From: Alphaproteobacteria bacterium
GTDB taxonomy: Bacteria > Pseudomonadota > Alphaproteobacteria > Micavibrionales > UBA2020
Assembly (NCBI GenBank): GCA_004297545.1
Contig: SCTB01000147.1
Coordinates: 1-40,455, forward strand
Length of the DNA stretch: 40,455 nt
Direction of reading: 5' to 3'
Below the pieces are notes generated by a model that saw nothing but the letters and a program-made list of their open reading frames with translations, had not been told where the DNA came from and made no database searches. How positions within the stretch are numbered: position 1 is the stretch's first letter; each line of letters opens with the position of its first letter. This document shows positions 22,884 to 31,086 of this stretch, one piece after another. Made by a program: the position numbers and the translations under genes.

Positions 22884-23556
22884 TTTTCACCTCTTTGCCT
22901 GACACGCCATAGCGCGTCTCAATGACCTTTAGCACCTGCCGGTGGATAGCCTGAATATCCTGCGTCGCGTCGATGATGACGCAGCGCTCCGGGAATTTTT
23001 TGGCGATATCGAGGAAACCTTTCCGCAATCGCTGGTGGAACGGCAGCCCCATGCGCTCGTAGCGGTCTTCCGTTGCTTCGGTCTTGTTCGTCGTGACGGT
23101 CAGTTTCTTCAGGGAGCGCTTCAGGCCCAGTTCAGGATCGATGTCGAAAATAAACGTCAGGTCCGGCTGGAAATCGTCCGCGATAAGAGTATAGATTTTT
23201 TCGATGACTTCCTGCCCAAGCCCCATGCCGTAGCCCTGAAATGCGCGCGTGGAATCCGCGAAACGGTCGGAGATAACCCACTGGCCTTTCTCAAGCGCGG
23301 GCCAGATTTTGTTCACCAGATGCTCGCGCCGCGCGGACATCATCAGCAGCGCCTCGGTCAGCGCATCGAAATGCCCTGCGTCACGCTGTATCAGCAAGTT
23401 TCGGATGCGCTCGGCCTGATCGGTCCCGCCGGGCTCGCGCGTGGTCAGCGCATCGACTCCGGCGGCCGCAAGGGATTGCTGCAGCAGCTTCACCTGCGTG
23501 CTCTTGCCCGTGCCTTCGCCGCCTTCCAGCGTTATGAAGAGGCCCTTCTTCGTCAT
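22876..23556 (-). CDS. tmk: thymidylate kinase
   Basis: A 226-residue dTMP kinase that phosphorylates dTMP to dTDP for DNA synthesis. The P-loop is TLEGGEGTGKSTQVKLL, the base-binding TTREPGGTDQAERIRNLL and the DR-x motif in WVISDRFADSTRAFQGYGMG follow, then TFIFDIDPELGLKRS. All marks of the family are intact. Its stop overlaps the holB start by 8 bases and its ATG begins 1 base after the dac stop, so the genes form one transcription unit. Confidence 0.96.
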   Translation of the reverse strand: MTKKGLFITLEGGEGTGKSTQVKLLQQSLAAAGVDALTTREPGGTDQAERIRNLLIQRDAGHFDALTEALLMMSARREHLVNKIWPALEKGQWVISDRFADSTRAFQGYGMGLGQEVIEKIYTLIADDFQPDLTFIFDIDPELGLKRSLKKLTVTTNKTEATEDRYERMGLPFHQRLRKGFLDIAKKFPERCVIIDATQDIQAIHRQVLKVIETRYGVSGKEVKSG

Positions 23557-23557
23557 G

Positions 23558-24706
23558 TCAGGGAGCGCCCGTCAGCAGGTAGCCGAGGCGGTCCTTCACG
23601 CGACCGAACATGCCCTTGCGCGGGTTGTCGGCGCCGGCCAGCAGTTCAACCTCGACGGGTTTCTGGTCCGGCACTTCGACCAGCAGCTTTGCGATCTTGT
23701 CGCCTGCGCTGACCGGCGCCTTCACGGGGCCGTTGTACTTGACCGTCAATTTAAGATCGCTGCGCTTGGCGCGCGGCAGAACGACCGTCAGGTCGGTGGC
23801 GGCAACAAGGGGTACCTGCGCCTCCCGGCCCAGCCATACTTTCGCGCTGTCGACTGTTTCTCCCTTGCTGAGGATTTTCTTGTTCTCGAAGTTGCGGAAG
23901 GCCCATTCCATCAGCTTGATGCCTTCCTCCTGGCGGTCTTTTTCGCTGGCAAGCCCGTTCATGACAAGGATAAGGCGGCGCCCGTCGCGCTTCGCCGATC
24001 CGATAAGCCCGTAGCCCGCTGCCTCGGTATGGCCGGTCTTGAGACCATCGGCGCCCGGCACGCGGCCCAGCAATGGGTCTCGGTTGGCCTGCTTGATCTT
24101 GTTATAGGTGAAGTCCTTTTCGCCGAAATAATGATAATACTCGGGGAAGTCCTTCATGATGCGAAAAGCAAGCACGGCGAGATCGCGCGCGGTCGAATAA
24201 TGCTCGGGGTCGGGCATGCCGTCCGCGTTCATGAAATGGCTGTTCGCGAGGCCCAGTTCCTTCGCGCGCACGTTCATGGCGTCGACGAAGGCCTGTTCCG
24301 TTCCCGCCACGCCTTCCGCCAGTGCGACAGAAGCGTCGTTGCCCGACTGCACGATGACGCCGCGGATGAGGTCTTCGACCTTCACGTTGGTGCCGACCTG
24401 GATGAACATGCGCGAGCCCTCGGTCATGCCCGTCTTCCAAGCCTTCTCGCTGACCAGCAGGCTGTCGGCAAGCTTCAGATGTTCCTGCTTGAGCGCCTCG
24501 AAGACCATGTACATGGTCATGACCTTGCTCATGGACGAGGTCGGCATTTTGTCGTTGGCCGCTTTCTCCAGCAGGATGGCGCCCGTATCGGCATCCACAA
24601 TGATCGCCTGTTTCGCGATGGTATCGATCTGCGCGCGGGCCGGGAAAACGATAAAGACCGTGAGCAGCAGGGCGAGTAAAAGCGTTAACCTTTTCATGTC
24701 AGTCAT
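23558..24706 (-). CDS. D-alanyl-D-alanine carboxypeptidase, PBP5/DacA-DacC type
   Basis: A 382-residue periplasmic penicillin-binding protein that trims the terminal D-Ala of peptidoglycan stem peptides. Signal peptide from the second Met (KRLTLLLALLLTVFIVFPARA), then the three active-site motifs: SSMSK with Ser58 and Lys61, SGND, and KTGHTEAAGYG. A C-terminal PBP5-like domain follows (KAPVSAGDKIAKLLVEVPDQ), with a terminal segment that may be a membrane-attaching helix. The frame extends to 24799, but the extra part is Arg-rich and without ribosome site; I place the start at 24706 (24697 is possible). It follows rlpA by 17 bases and precedes tmk. Confidence 0.93.
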   Translation of the reverse strand: MTDMKRLTLLLALLLTVFIVFPARAQIDTIAKQAIIVDADTGAILLEKAANDKMPTSSMSKVMTMYMVFEALKQEHLKLADSLLVSEKAWKTGMTEGSRMFIQVGTNVKVEDLIRGVIVQSGNDASVALAEGVAGTEQAFVDAMNVRAKELGLANSHFMNADGMPDPEHYSTARDLAVLAFRIMKDFPEYYHYFGEKDFTYNKIKQANRDPLLGRVPGADGLKTGHTEAAGYGLIGSAKRDGRRLILVMNGLASEKDRQEEGIKLMEWAFRNFENKKILSKGETVDSAKVWLGREAQVPLVAATDLTVVLPRAKRSDLKLTVKYNGPVKAPVSAGDKIAKLLVEVPDQKPVEVELLAGADNPRKGMFGRVKDRLGYLLTGAP

Positions 24707-24722
24707 TCTCTTCTTTTCTTCT

Positions 24723-25904
24723 TCAGTGATGGACGACGTGCGCCGTATTGTTCCCGGCCGAGATGACGCGCTCAAGTATCGCATCCGCCTTCTCGACATT
24801 CGCGATGGGCCCCAGCTTTACGCGGTACAGCAGGCGGCCCTTGACCGTCACCGGCTCGATGACCACCGGCGCAAGGCTGCTTAAGTCCTGTTTCATGCGA
24901 TCGGCATTGGCCTTGACCGCGAAGGCGCCGGCCTGGACGAAAATGCCCGTCGGCGCAACCCTTTCCTGCGAAACCACGGCGTCAGGCAGGAAATGGCCTT
25001 TTTCCAGGCGTCCGCTGACCATACCTGTCGAGTCAACCGCATTCGACTTGTCCTTCAGGTCGAGGCGGTTGATGAAGTCCTGCCGCTCGGAGGGCGAAAT
25101 CACGCGGCGCTCCGAATAGGGGGCGTTCCGGCCCTCCTCCCATTGCGGCGACGGCGTTGACTGGGATGGACGGCCCGGCGCGGAAAGCTGTTCGACCGTG
25201 ATGGTGGGCGTCTGCAGGCTTTCGGGAAGCGATGAATCCGAATCCAGCGCCGCGACCTGCACCGGCTGCGCGGGCACGGCAGCCATGACCGGCGTCGCCT
25301 GCGGCGGGGCCTCCGCGGCCGGCTGGATGTTGTACTTGTCGAGATCCGCCATCGCCAGTTTCGACGTATCCATGCCGCGCTTGGCGGCTTCCGCGATTTC
25401 GCGGCTTTCCTTCGGCAGCGTTTCGATACGCACGCGCGCGGTTCCCCGGCCGATAAAGCCCAGCAACTCTGCGGCGCGCTTGGAGACGTCGATCAGGCGG
25501 CCGCGCGCATAGGGGCCGCGGTCGTTGATGCGCACGACGACGGAGCGCCCGTTTTCAAGGTTCGTGACACGCACGAGAGAAGGCATCTGCAGGGTTCGGT
25601 GGGCGGCGGTCATCTCGCGCTGGTCGTAAATCTCGCCGTTTGCTGTCTTGTGGCCGTGAAAATCCGGCCCGTACCAGGAGGCGATCCCGGTTTCGACCAG
25701 GTTGAAATCCTCACGCGGATAGTACCAGACGCTCCCGACCTTATATGGGTTCCCCACCTTGTAGGTTCCGGCGGATTCCTGCTGCCCCGGCCAGGCCAGC
25801 TTTTTAACCCAGTGGGATACGAATTCAGTCTGCGCGCAGCCGGACAGCAGCAGGGCGCCGGCGACAATGGCGGCAACAGTGAAGAAACGGTGTCTGGCGT
25901 GCAT
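24723..25904 (-). CDS. rlpA: septal ring lytic transglycosylase RlpA-like lipoprotein
   Basis: A 393-residue lipoprotein with the lipobox LLLSGC (Cys23). The double-psi beta-barrel domain lies at about 70-165 (TGIASWYGPDFHGHKTANGE, EMTAAHRTLQMPSLVRVTNL, VVRINDRGPYARGRLIDVS). A Pro/Gln-rich linker follows, and a C-terminal SPOR domain (about 318-393, GIFVQAGAFAVKANADRMKQ to AHVVHH) that binds denuded glycan at the septum. It cleaves naked glycan strands or supports daughter-cell separation. It follows mltB by 62 bases and precedes the DD-carboxypeptidase gene, giving a cell-wall module. Confidence 0.95.
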   Translation of the reverse strand: MHARHRFFTVAAIVAGALLLSGCAQTEFVSHWVKKLAWPGQQESAGTYKVGNPYKVGSVWYYPREDFNLVETGIASWYGPDFHGHKTANGEIYDQREMTAAHRTLQMPSLVRVTNLENGRSVVVRINDRGPYARGRLIDVSKRAAELLGFIGRGTARVRIETLPKESREIAEAAKRGMDTSKLAMADLDKYNIQPAAEAPPQATPVMAAVPAQPVQVAALDSDSSLPESLQTPTITVEQLSAPGRPSQSTPSPQWEEGRNAPYSERRVISPSERQDFINRLDLKDKSNAVDSTGMVSGRLEKGHFLPDAVVSQERVAPTGIFVQAGAFAVKANADRMKQDLSSLAPVVIEPVTVKGRLLYRVKLGPIANVEKADAILERVISAGNNTAHVVHH

Positions 25905-25966
25905 GAATTACGGCCTTCCTGACCTTGTCAAAGCTAATGAAGAATAGCCAATTCATGATGGAAAAT

Positions 25967-26992
25967 CTATGACTTTAGCCCTTTCCGGGGCGCAGCCGCG
26001 GGCAAGGTTCGGCTGATGTTCAGGCTGTCCGCAAGCAGGCCGACAGCCGTTGCAAAATAGGTGGACTTGTTCCACTGCATGATGACGCGATAATTGTCAT
26101 AAACTATGTAGGCCTGCGTCCCCGGCCCGCCCGGCTGGACGATGGAAGCCTGATACTCGCCCTGGAACGGCACGGCAGCGCCATTGGGCAAGCGGACGCC
26201 TTTGTCGTGCCAGGACTGCAGCGTATAGGTATTGTTGATGCCCAAAAGCTGGCGGTCGATGCTGGCCGGCAGCCGAACCTTGCGGCCCCAGGGAACGCCC
26301 TTTTTCCAGCCGCACAGGGCCAGGTAATTGGCGGTGGAGGCGAAAACATCTGCTTCGGAGCGCCAGATATCCCGCCTTCCGTCCTTGTCATAGTCTACGG
26401 CAAATTTGAAAAAGCTGGACGGCATGAACTGGCTTTGCCCCATGGCGCCCGCCCAGGACCCCTTCATCTGCGACAGACGGATGTGGCCTTCATCGAGGAT
26501 TTTCAGTGCCTTGAACAGCTCGTCGCGGAAATAGAGCCCGCGGCGGCCGTCATAGGCGAGTGTCGCCAGCGCGTTAACAACGTCATAACCACCCGTGTTC
26601 TTGCCGTACATCGTTTCGATGCCCCAGAGGGCGACAATCACCTGTCGGTCGACGTTGTAGGCGTTCTCCACGTCGTTCAGAAGGCGGCGATAGGCGAGGA
26701 TCTTCTCCCTTCCCTTCTCGATCCGCTGGGGAGAAACGGCGCTTTTGATGTAGCGTTCAAAATCAGGAGAGCCCTCCGGCTGCGTCCGGTCAAGTTCAAG
26801 AATGCGCGGAATGGGGTTTAGGGTGTCGGGGAGCGCCCGGTTAATAACGGGTTTGGAAATCCCATAGTTTTCAGCGTCTACCTTGAGAGTTTTTAACCAG
26901 GATTTGAAATCCTGCGAGGTCGCAGAGGCTGCATGTCCAACCGATAATACAAAGAAAGACAGTATTATGCTTATAAGAATCCGGCTCTTCAA
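25967..26992 (-). CDS. lytic murein transglycosylase, MltB family
   Basis: An exported 341-residue lytic transglycosylase that cleaves the MurNAc-GlcNAc bond with formation of anhydro-MurNAc. Signal peptide KSRILISIILSFFVLSVGHA; the catalytic Glu lies in ALWGIETMYGKNTGGYDVVN; further family segments are DEGHIRLSQMKGSWAGAMGQ, SQFMPSSFFKFAVDYD and VFASTANYLALCGWKKGVPW. It lacks a lipobox and so belongs to the soluble type. I choose the TTG at 26992: GGAGGG lies 6 bases upstream, whereas the TTG at 26998 abuts that site. First gene of the wall-and-replication cluster; a TTGAC-N7-GTCAA dyad lies at 27031-27047. Confidence 0.92.
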   Translation of the reverse strand: MKSRILISIILSFFVLSVGHAASATSQDFKSWLKTLKVDAENYGISKPVINRALPDTLNPIPRILELDRTQPEGSPDFERYIKSAVSPQRIEKGREKILAYRRLLNDVENAYNVDRQVIVALWGIETMYGKNTGGYDVVNALATLAYDGRRGLYFRDELFKALKILDEGHIRLSQMKGSWAGAMGQSQFMPSSFFKFAVDYDKDGRRDIWRSEADVFASTANYLALCGWKKGVPWGRKVRLPASIDRQLLGINNTYTLQSWHDKGVRLPNGAAVPFQGEYQASIVQPGGPGTQAYIVYDNYRVIMQWNKSTYFATAVGLLADSLNISRTLPAAAPRKGLKS

Positions 26993-27126
26993 TACCAACC
27001 CTCCCCCAATGCCTCCTTTAAATTAAACGGTTGACATTAAAAGTCAAATGCCGCGATAACGGAATGCATCGGTTGCTAAAATATCAACATTATAGTAAAT
27101 ATGGCTTTCCCGATTTCAAGGCACAG

Positions 27127-27216
27127 GGATGGGTGGCCGAGTGGTTTAAGGCACTAGTCTTGAAAACTAGCGTAGGCGCAAGTCTACCGTGAGTTCGAAT
27201 CTCACCCCATCCACCA
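27127..27216 (+). tRNA. tRNA-Ser (anticodon TGA)
   Basis: A 90-base class II tRNA with encoded CCA. The acceptor stem GGATGGG pairs fully with CCCATCC, the D-arm begins GGCCGAGTGGTTTAAGGC, the anticodon arm is CTAGTCTTGAAAACTAG with TGA in the loop, the long variable arm GTAGGCGCAAGTCTAC is typical of serine tRNA, and the T-arm is GTGAGTTCGAATCTCAC. It reads UCA and other UCN codons. The discriminator base appears to be A where bacterial tRNA-Ser usually has G. Confidence 0.97.
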
Positions 27217-27248
27217 CCCTGCGCCCATCGGGCCATGGCGCGGCTCAT

Positions 27249-27443
27249 TTAATCATGCGTCGGGTCTACAGGCTTCTTCTTCGGCGCGAGTTCCGTGTCA
27301 ACTTTATGCGCCGCCTTATCTATCTCCTGCGCGGTTTTGACATGCAGCGGAAGCACTTTTATGAACCACTTCTTCACGATAAACCAGGCGGCAAAAAGAA
27401 TAACAATGAGCGGGATACCGAACTCGATAAAGACCTTACCCAT
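27249..27443 (-). CDS. small single-pass membrane protein (64 aa)
   Basis: A 64-residue protein with one N-terminal membrane helix (residues about 6-24, FGIPLIVILFAAWFIVKKWF) and a charged cytoplasmic or periplasmic tail that ends KKKPVDPTHD. No family recognised. Its ATG overlaps the TAA of the SPFH gene (TAATG), so it is translationally coupled and probably works with that protein in the membrane. It ends 33 bases from the tRNA on the other strand. Confidence 0.75.
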   Translation of the reverse strand: MGKVFIEFGIPLIVILFAAWFIVKKWFIKVLPLHVKTAQEIDKAAHKVDTELAPKKKPVDPTHD

Positions 27444-28615
27444 TATTTTGCTCCGTCTGCGCTGCCTGACATCTGGTTGCTCAGGTCATAAAGGGCTTTC
27501 AGGCCAACGGCTTCGAAGGGGTTCACGCCGCCGCCCGCGCCGCCGCCGGAAATGATCATATGCTCCGGAAACTTTACGGCTGAAAGAGCCTTGGCGATCT
27601 CAATCTTCGTTTCTTTCTCAATCGTAGCTTTGTCGAGCGGCGTCAGGCCAGCGGCCACCTTCAGCTTCGCGGCCTCCGCGTCTGCCTGACCGCGGGCGAT
27701 GATGGCTTTTTTCACTTCTTCGGCCTTCAGCGCTTCCTGGATAGCCACTTCCTTTTCCCTCTCGGCGGCGATGACGGCGGTTTTCTTCAGCACAAGCGCT
27801 TCGGCTTCGGCGAGAGCCACGTTTGCCTTCCCCTGGGCTTCCGCGGTCACGGCGTCCTGCTTGGCGCGCTCGGCCTTCGATTTTGCGACGATCTTTTCCT
27901 GCTCGGCTTCCTTGCGCTTGGCGATCAGCTCATCCGTCTTCGGGTCGAAATCGATGTCGGTGAGGACCAGCTGGATCAGCTCCACGTGATACCGCGCAAA
28001 GGCCGATTCCTGCGCGATGTAGGGCTGGCCCTGGTCGTTCCGGCGCACGTCCATGGCGCGCTGGATAAAGGAGTTTCCGTCTTCGTCTTTCCTGAGCACC
28101 TCGGAGTACTTCGTGGCGAAAATGCCGGCCTTGATCTGCTGGTTAATCATGTCGACGAAGTCCGACCGGCGCGTCGAATAAATTTCTTCCGAACTGAACA
28201 TGGTCGCGGTCTGGATAACCACGGCCTCCACGACGGCGCGCACCAGCTGGTCCTGCACCGCTTCATAAGACCGGAAGTCGGTGTGGATGGCGAGAATGTT
28301 GTCTTCCGACGTGGGCAGGCGGTATTTGATCGAGCCGTAAACATTGGCCGTCGCGCTGTCGTTGAAGCGCACGTTAATGCCGGTGCCTTCCTTGTTGAAG
28401 TCATACGTGTCCGAAATCTTGTAGTTGTGGATGTCGGAAAACAGTCTTAAATAAACGCCCGGCTGGGTCCTGACGCTCATGGTGCCGGTCGCCGCCGCCT
28501 GTTTTACCTGCACGTTGCCGGCATCGTTCGTGACCAGTATCTGGCCAGCCAGAAAATAAGAGCCCGCAAGCATGATTGCGACGATCGCAACGAAAATAAA
28601 CTTTCCTACAGGCAT
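27443..28615 (-). CDS. SPFH / Band 7 domain membrane protein (390 aa)
   Basis: A 390-residue protein with an N-terminal membrane helix (PVGKFIFVAIVAIMLAGSYF) and then an SPFH domain (about residues 30-230; RTQPGVYLRLFSDIHNYKIS, SIKYRLPTSEDNILAIHTDF, YEAVQDQLVRAVVEAVVIQT). An Ala/Glu/Lys-rich coiled coil follows (about 240-345), with a Gly-rich segment near the end (SGGGAGGGVNPFEAVG). Such proteins oligomerise into membrane microdomain cages, as with HflK, prohibitin and stomatin; the partner is unknown. The ATG at 28615 has GAGGGAG 6 bases upstream; a start at 28648 lacks one. Coupled by TAATG to the 64-residue membrane protein. Confidence 0.88.
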   Translation of the reverse strand: MPVGKFIFVAIVAIMLAGSYFLAGQILVTNDAGNVQVKQAAATGTMSVRTQPGVYLRLFSDIHNYKISDTYDFNKEGTGINVRFNDSATANVYGSIKYRLPTSEDNILAIHTDFRSYEAVQDQLVRAVVEAVVIQTATMFSSEEIYSTRRSDFVDMINQQIKAGIFATKYSEVLRKDEDGNSFIQRAMDVRRNDQGQPYIAQESAFARYHVELIQLVLTDIDFDPKTDELIAKRKEAEQEKIVAKSKAERAKQDAVTAEAQGKANVALAEAEALVLKKTAVIAAEREKEVAIQEALKAEEVKKAIIARGQADAEAAKLKVAAGLTPLDKATIEKETKIEIAKALSAVKFPEHMIISGGGAGGGVNPFEAVGLKALYDLSNQMSGSADGAK

Positions 28616-28764
28616 TTCAATCTCCCTCAGTTCGGATAATTGTTTCATTGATATTGCTCTTTTAAATTGCCCCTGGGCTTGTCGCCGCCGGAATGCGCTC
28701 GATCCTGCGGTTCGGAAAAGCCGTGTCCGATGATACTATGGTCGACTATGCAGAACAACGGAAT

Positions 28765-28786
28765 ACGGGCGTCTCTAAACGCCCGT
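28765..28786 (-). terminator. hairpin downstream of the HEWGTFT gene
   Basis: A perfect 8-bp stem, ACGGGCGT with its complement, and a 6-base loop, about 55 bases past the stop of the minus-strand gene. The following bases (ATTCCGTTGTTC) have no clear T tract, so a factor-assisted or weak terminator is more likely than a strong intrinsic one. The rest of the 28616-28840 gap shows no supported gene. Confidence 0.4.
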
Positions 28787-28840
28787 CATCCGGAAACCAG
28801 CTTTCCATTTATAACGGACATTATCGCAAGTCCGCCCGGC

Positions 28841-30187
28841 TTACTTCACCTCATACATCCCGATCCGGTTCTCGCGGATAAAGGTTTTGAGCGCGGGCGC
28901 GGAGCGCCTGGCGTTTTCTTCCAGCAAAATGGCGTCGCGGAAACGGCCAAGCTTAAGATAGCTTTTGTAAATCCCGGGTACTTGGGCGCCAAGCGCGTCC
29001 AAAGGCTTTTTGCCGGAAGATACTTCCTGGTACACCGTCCAGTCCTTGACGTCGGTGGTGGATTTGCGAATGAATGCGGCCACGCCATCCGCAGAGCTGC
29101 TTCTCATTTCCCGCATGGCGCTCTGCTGCCGCGGATGGACGATCTCGATGCGCCCGACCATGACGCGTGTGATATCGGCGGGAACCGACACCTTCATCGG
29201 CAGAACCAATTCGACCCATTCTTTTGGCACGATGTAGAAAAGGCGCTGGCCCGGCGACCTGAAATAGGAATGCTCCCATGTCTTCACCATCGCTTTCGCT
29301 TCGTCCTGGAACAGGCCCGCCACGGTCAGAGCGCCCTGCATGTAGTTTTGAAGCAGGGGCAGATTTGAAGCGGCATAGTCCTTCTCCGTAAAGGGCCTGT
29401 AGAAAGCGACGCCCCTCTGCGGGTCGTGCCCGTGCTGGAAGGCGATTTTGCCGTCCTCGCGCACGTCCACAAGCCAGGACTTGAAATGACGCACCGTGCC
29501 GGCCGTCCACAGCGTATGGCCCCCTTCCGGCTCGCGAACCAGGGTGACGGGAAGAAGCGTCTTATCCAGTTTTCCCACACCGCGGTAGAAAAGATACTTC
29601 TCGCTCTCGCCTTTTGCCGTCGTGACAGGCGACGCCTGGACGGCGCGCGGCGCCAGCCAGACGTGCTCGGTCGTCTCCGGCCCCTTCTTTGCTCCGCCGA
29701 CGTCAAGCCCTTTCCATGACAAGGCGCCTGCCGTGTCCGCCGTGATGTGCTTTGTGGTCACATCTTCACCGGATGTGTTTGACTCCGCATCGGGATAATA
29801 CTGGCTGAGCCAGCCACCGCGGAATGTCACGTCAAGGTCGAGCGTCATGTGATCGACGCCCTTCGGCAGGTGGAAGTAAACCACCGGCGTCTCGAGCCGC
29901 ATCGTCACATCGGGGTGCAGCCGCGGGATGCCGCCTTTGGTCATGTTCGCCTGAAAGGCCGGCGACATCTGCGAAACGCTGCGCGTGACCGTATTGCCGA
30001 TGTCATGCACGAAGCCCGGAACGGGTTCGTCATCCGTATTGACGCCCGCGATCAGATCCCCGTTGTCGTTCTGCAGCGACGTAAATGTTCCCCACTCGTG
30101 GATGACAAGGCGGTCGTTTGCAGCGGCCGGGGCGGCGATCAGCACGCACAGCGCGAGGGCCAGAGGGAACGGTGAACGTCGTTTCAT
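28841..30187 (-). CDS. exported protein with HEWGTFT motif (448 aa)
   Basis: A 448-residue protein with a signal peptide (MKRRSPFPLALALCVLIAAP, cleaved near AAAND) followed at once by LVIHEWGTFTSLQ. From memory this HEWGTFT N-terminus marks a family of exported proteins in Myxococcota, Planctomycetes and others, of unknown function. Further segments: DVTMRLETPVVYFHLPKGVD, DLDVTFRGGWLSQYYPDAES, and LFYRGVGKLDKTLLPV. The last 100 residues look like a separate helical part. No catalytic motif is recognised. The open frame begins at 30331, but the ATG at 30187 has AAGGAT and gives the signal peptide. It is divergent from the gene at 30352. Confidence 0.8.
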   Translation of the reverse strand: MKRRSPFPLALALCVLIAAPAAANDRLVIHEWGTFTSLQNDNGDLIAGVNTDDEPVPGFVHDIGNTVTRSVSQMSPAFQANMTKGGIPRLHPDVTMRLETPVVYFHLPKGVDHMTLDLDVTFRGGWLSQYYPDAESNTSGEDVTTKHITADTAGALSWKGLDVGGAKKGPETTEHVWLAPRAVQASPVTTAKGESEKYLFYRGVGKLDKTLLPVTLVREPEGGHTLWTAGTVRHFKSWLVDVREDGKIAFQHGHDPQRGVAFYRPFTEKDYAASNLPLLQNYMQGALTVAGLFQDEAKAMVKTWEHSYFRSPGQRLFYIVPKEWVELVLPMKVSVPADITRVMVGRIEIVHPRQQSAMREMRSSSADGVAAFIRKSTTDVKDWTVYQEVSSGKKPLDALGAQVPGIYKSYLKLGRFRDAILLEENARRSAPALKTFIRENRIGMYEVK

Positions 30188-30232
30188 GGTATATCCTTGA
30201 ATTTGAATGTTAATACAGGAATACTTTTCATA

Positions 30233-30261
30233 TTGACCAAGGGGTTTAATGCTTCTACAGT
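30233..30261 (+). promoter_or_regulatory. candidate sigma-70 promoter for the 30352-31860 genes
   Basis: TTGACC at 30233-30238, a 17-base spacer and TACAGT at 30256-30261, in the 164-base divergent gap before the plus-strand gene. Spacing is ideal and each box is 4 or 5 of 6 to consensus. Confidence 0.35.
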
Positions 30262-30351
30262 ACCACAAAATCAAAATCGCCAAACCGGAAGATAAGTCAC
30301 GGAAGAATGTCCATCCAGGCGCGGCATCCAATGAAGGATGGGAGAATAAAA

Positions 30352-31062
30352 ATGTCTATTTCGGAATTTTTCAACAAGAAAGCACGCGCAGCAACGGCCG
30401 CAGCCGCCCTCACCCTCGCCGCCGGCGGCGGGTTCGTCGGCATGCAGGTGGGCAATACCTATATCATGGATTCCGGCACTGTTTATCACACGCCGCACCT
30501 GAGCAATTTCACGATGACCCACGCGCCCGAGAACCTCACAGACAAGCAGCTTATTTACGGCGAGATCAAGAACTGGCAGCCGGACGCGGCGCAGATCGCA
30601 GCGCGCGCGGAATTCACGCAGCGCATCGACGTGATGGCGGCGGAGCGCCACCAGATGGACGCCGTGTCGCGCTCGGCGCTGATCGACCATGCGGTCAGTT
30701 TCGTGAACGACCTGCGCACCAGCGACAAGATTTCGGAACAGGATTATGCCGCGATCCTGAAAGATTACGACAAGCGCGTCAATCTTGACGTGACCTCGCT
30801 GACCGGCAACTACCGCCTCGGCATCGCTTTCAACCAGGAAGCGCAGGTGGGATCGGCGATTGGCCGGATTTTCAGCTTCGACGATGAATCGACGCCCCAG
30901 CAGATCTCCCGCGAGATCGGTGATTCAATGCAGGAGCTGCAGCAGCGACAGGATAATAACGCCCTCGCAGGCGGCGCGGCCGGCCTCGCGCTCGGGGGAC
31001 TTGCCGGCCTCGCCCTCTGGCGCCGCCGCCGCAACGACGGGCCGAAAGTCCAGAAGGGCTGA
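30352..31062 (+). CDS. membrane-anchored hypothetical protein with C-terminal sorting-like tail (236 aa)
   Basis: A 236-residue protein starting at the ATG at 30352 (GGGAGA upstream; an earlier in-frame ATG/alternative at 30307 lacks a site). N-terminal hydrophobic helix AATAAAALTLAAGGGFVGMQ, a soluble helical middle (TDKQLIYGEIKNWQPDAAQI to QQRQDNN), and at the end AGGAAGLALGGLAGLALWRR with an Arg cluster. The order Gly-rich, hydrophobic helix, Arg cluster at the very C-terminus resembles the GlyGly-CTERM type of sorting tails, though the last ten residues are longer than usual. Function unknown. The gene at 31087 follows after 24 bases. Confidence 0.7.
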   Translation: MSISEFFNKKARAATAAAALTLAAGGGFVGMQVGNTYIMDSGTVYHTPHLSNFTMTHAPENLTDKQLIYGEIKNWQPDAAQIAARAEFTQRIDVMAAERHQMDAVSRSALIDHAVSFVNDLRTSDKISEQDYAAILKDYDKRVNLDVTSLTGNYRLGIAFNQEAQVGSAIGRIFSFDDESTPQQISREIGDSMQELQQRQDNNALAGGAAGLALGGLAGLALWRRRRNDGPKVQKG

Positions 31063-31086
31063 CCGGCGATAGACGGGTAAGGAAGA

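Noticed and set aside
28693..28881. Plus-strand ORF of 62 codons
   Set aside because: Runs through the hairpin at 28765-28786 and into the end of the HEWGTFT gene on the other strand; no ribosome site.
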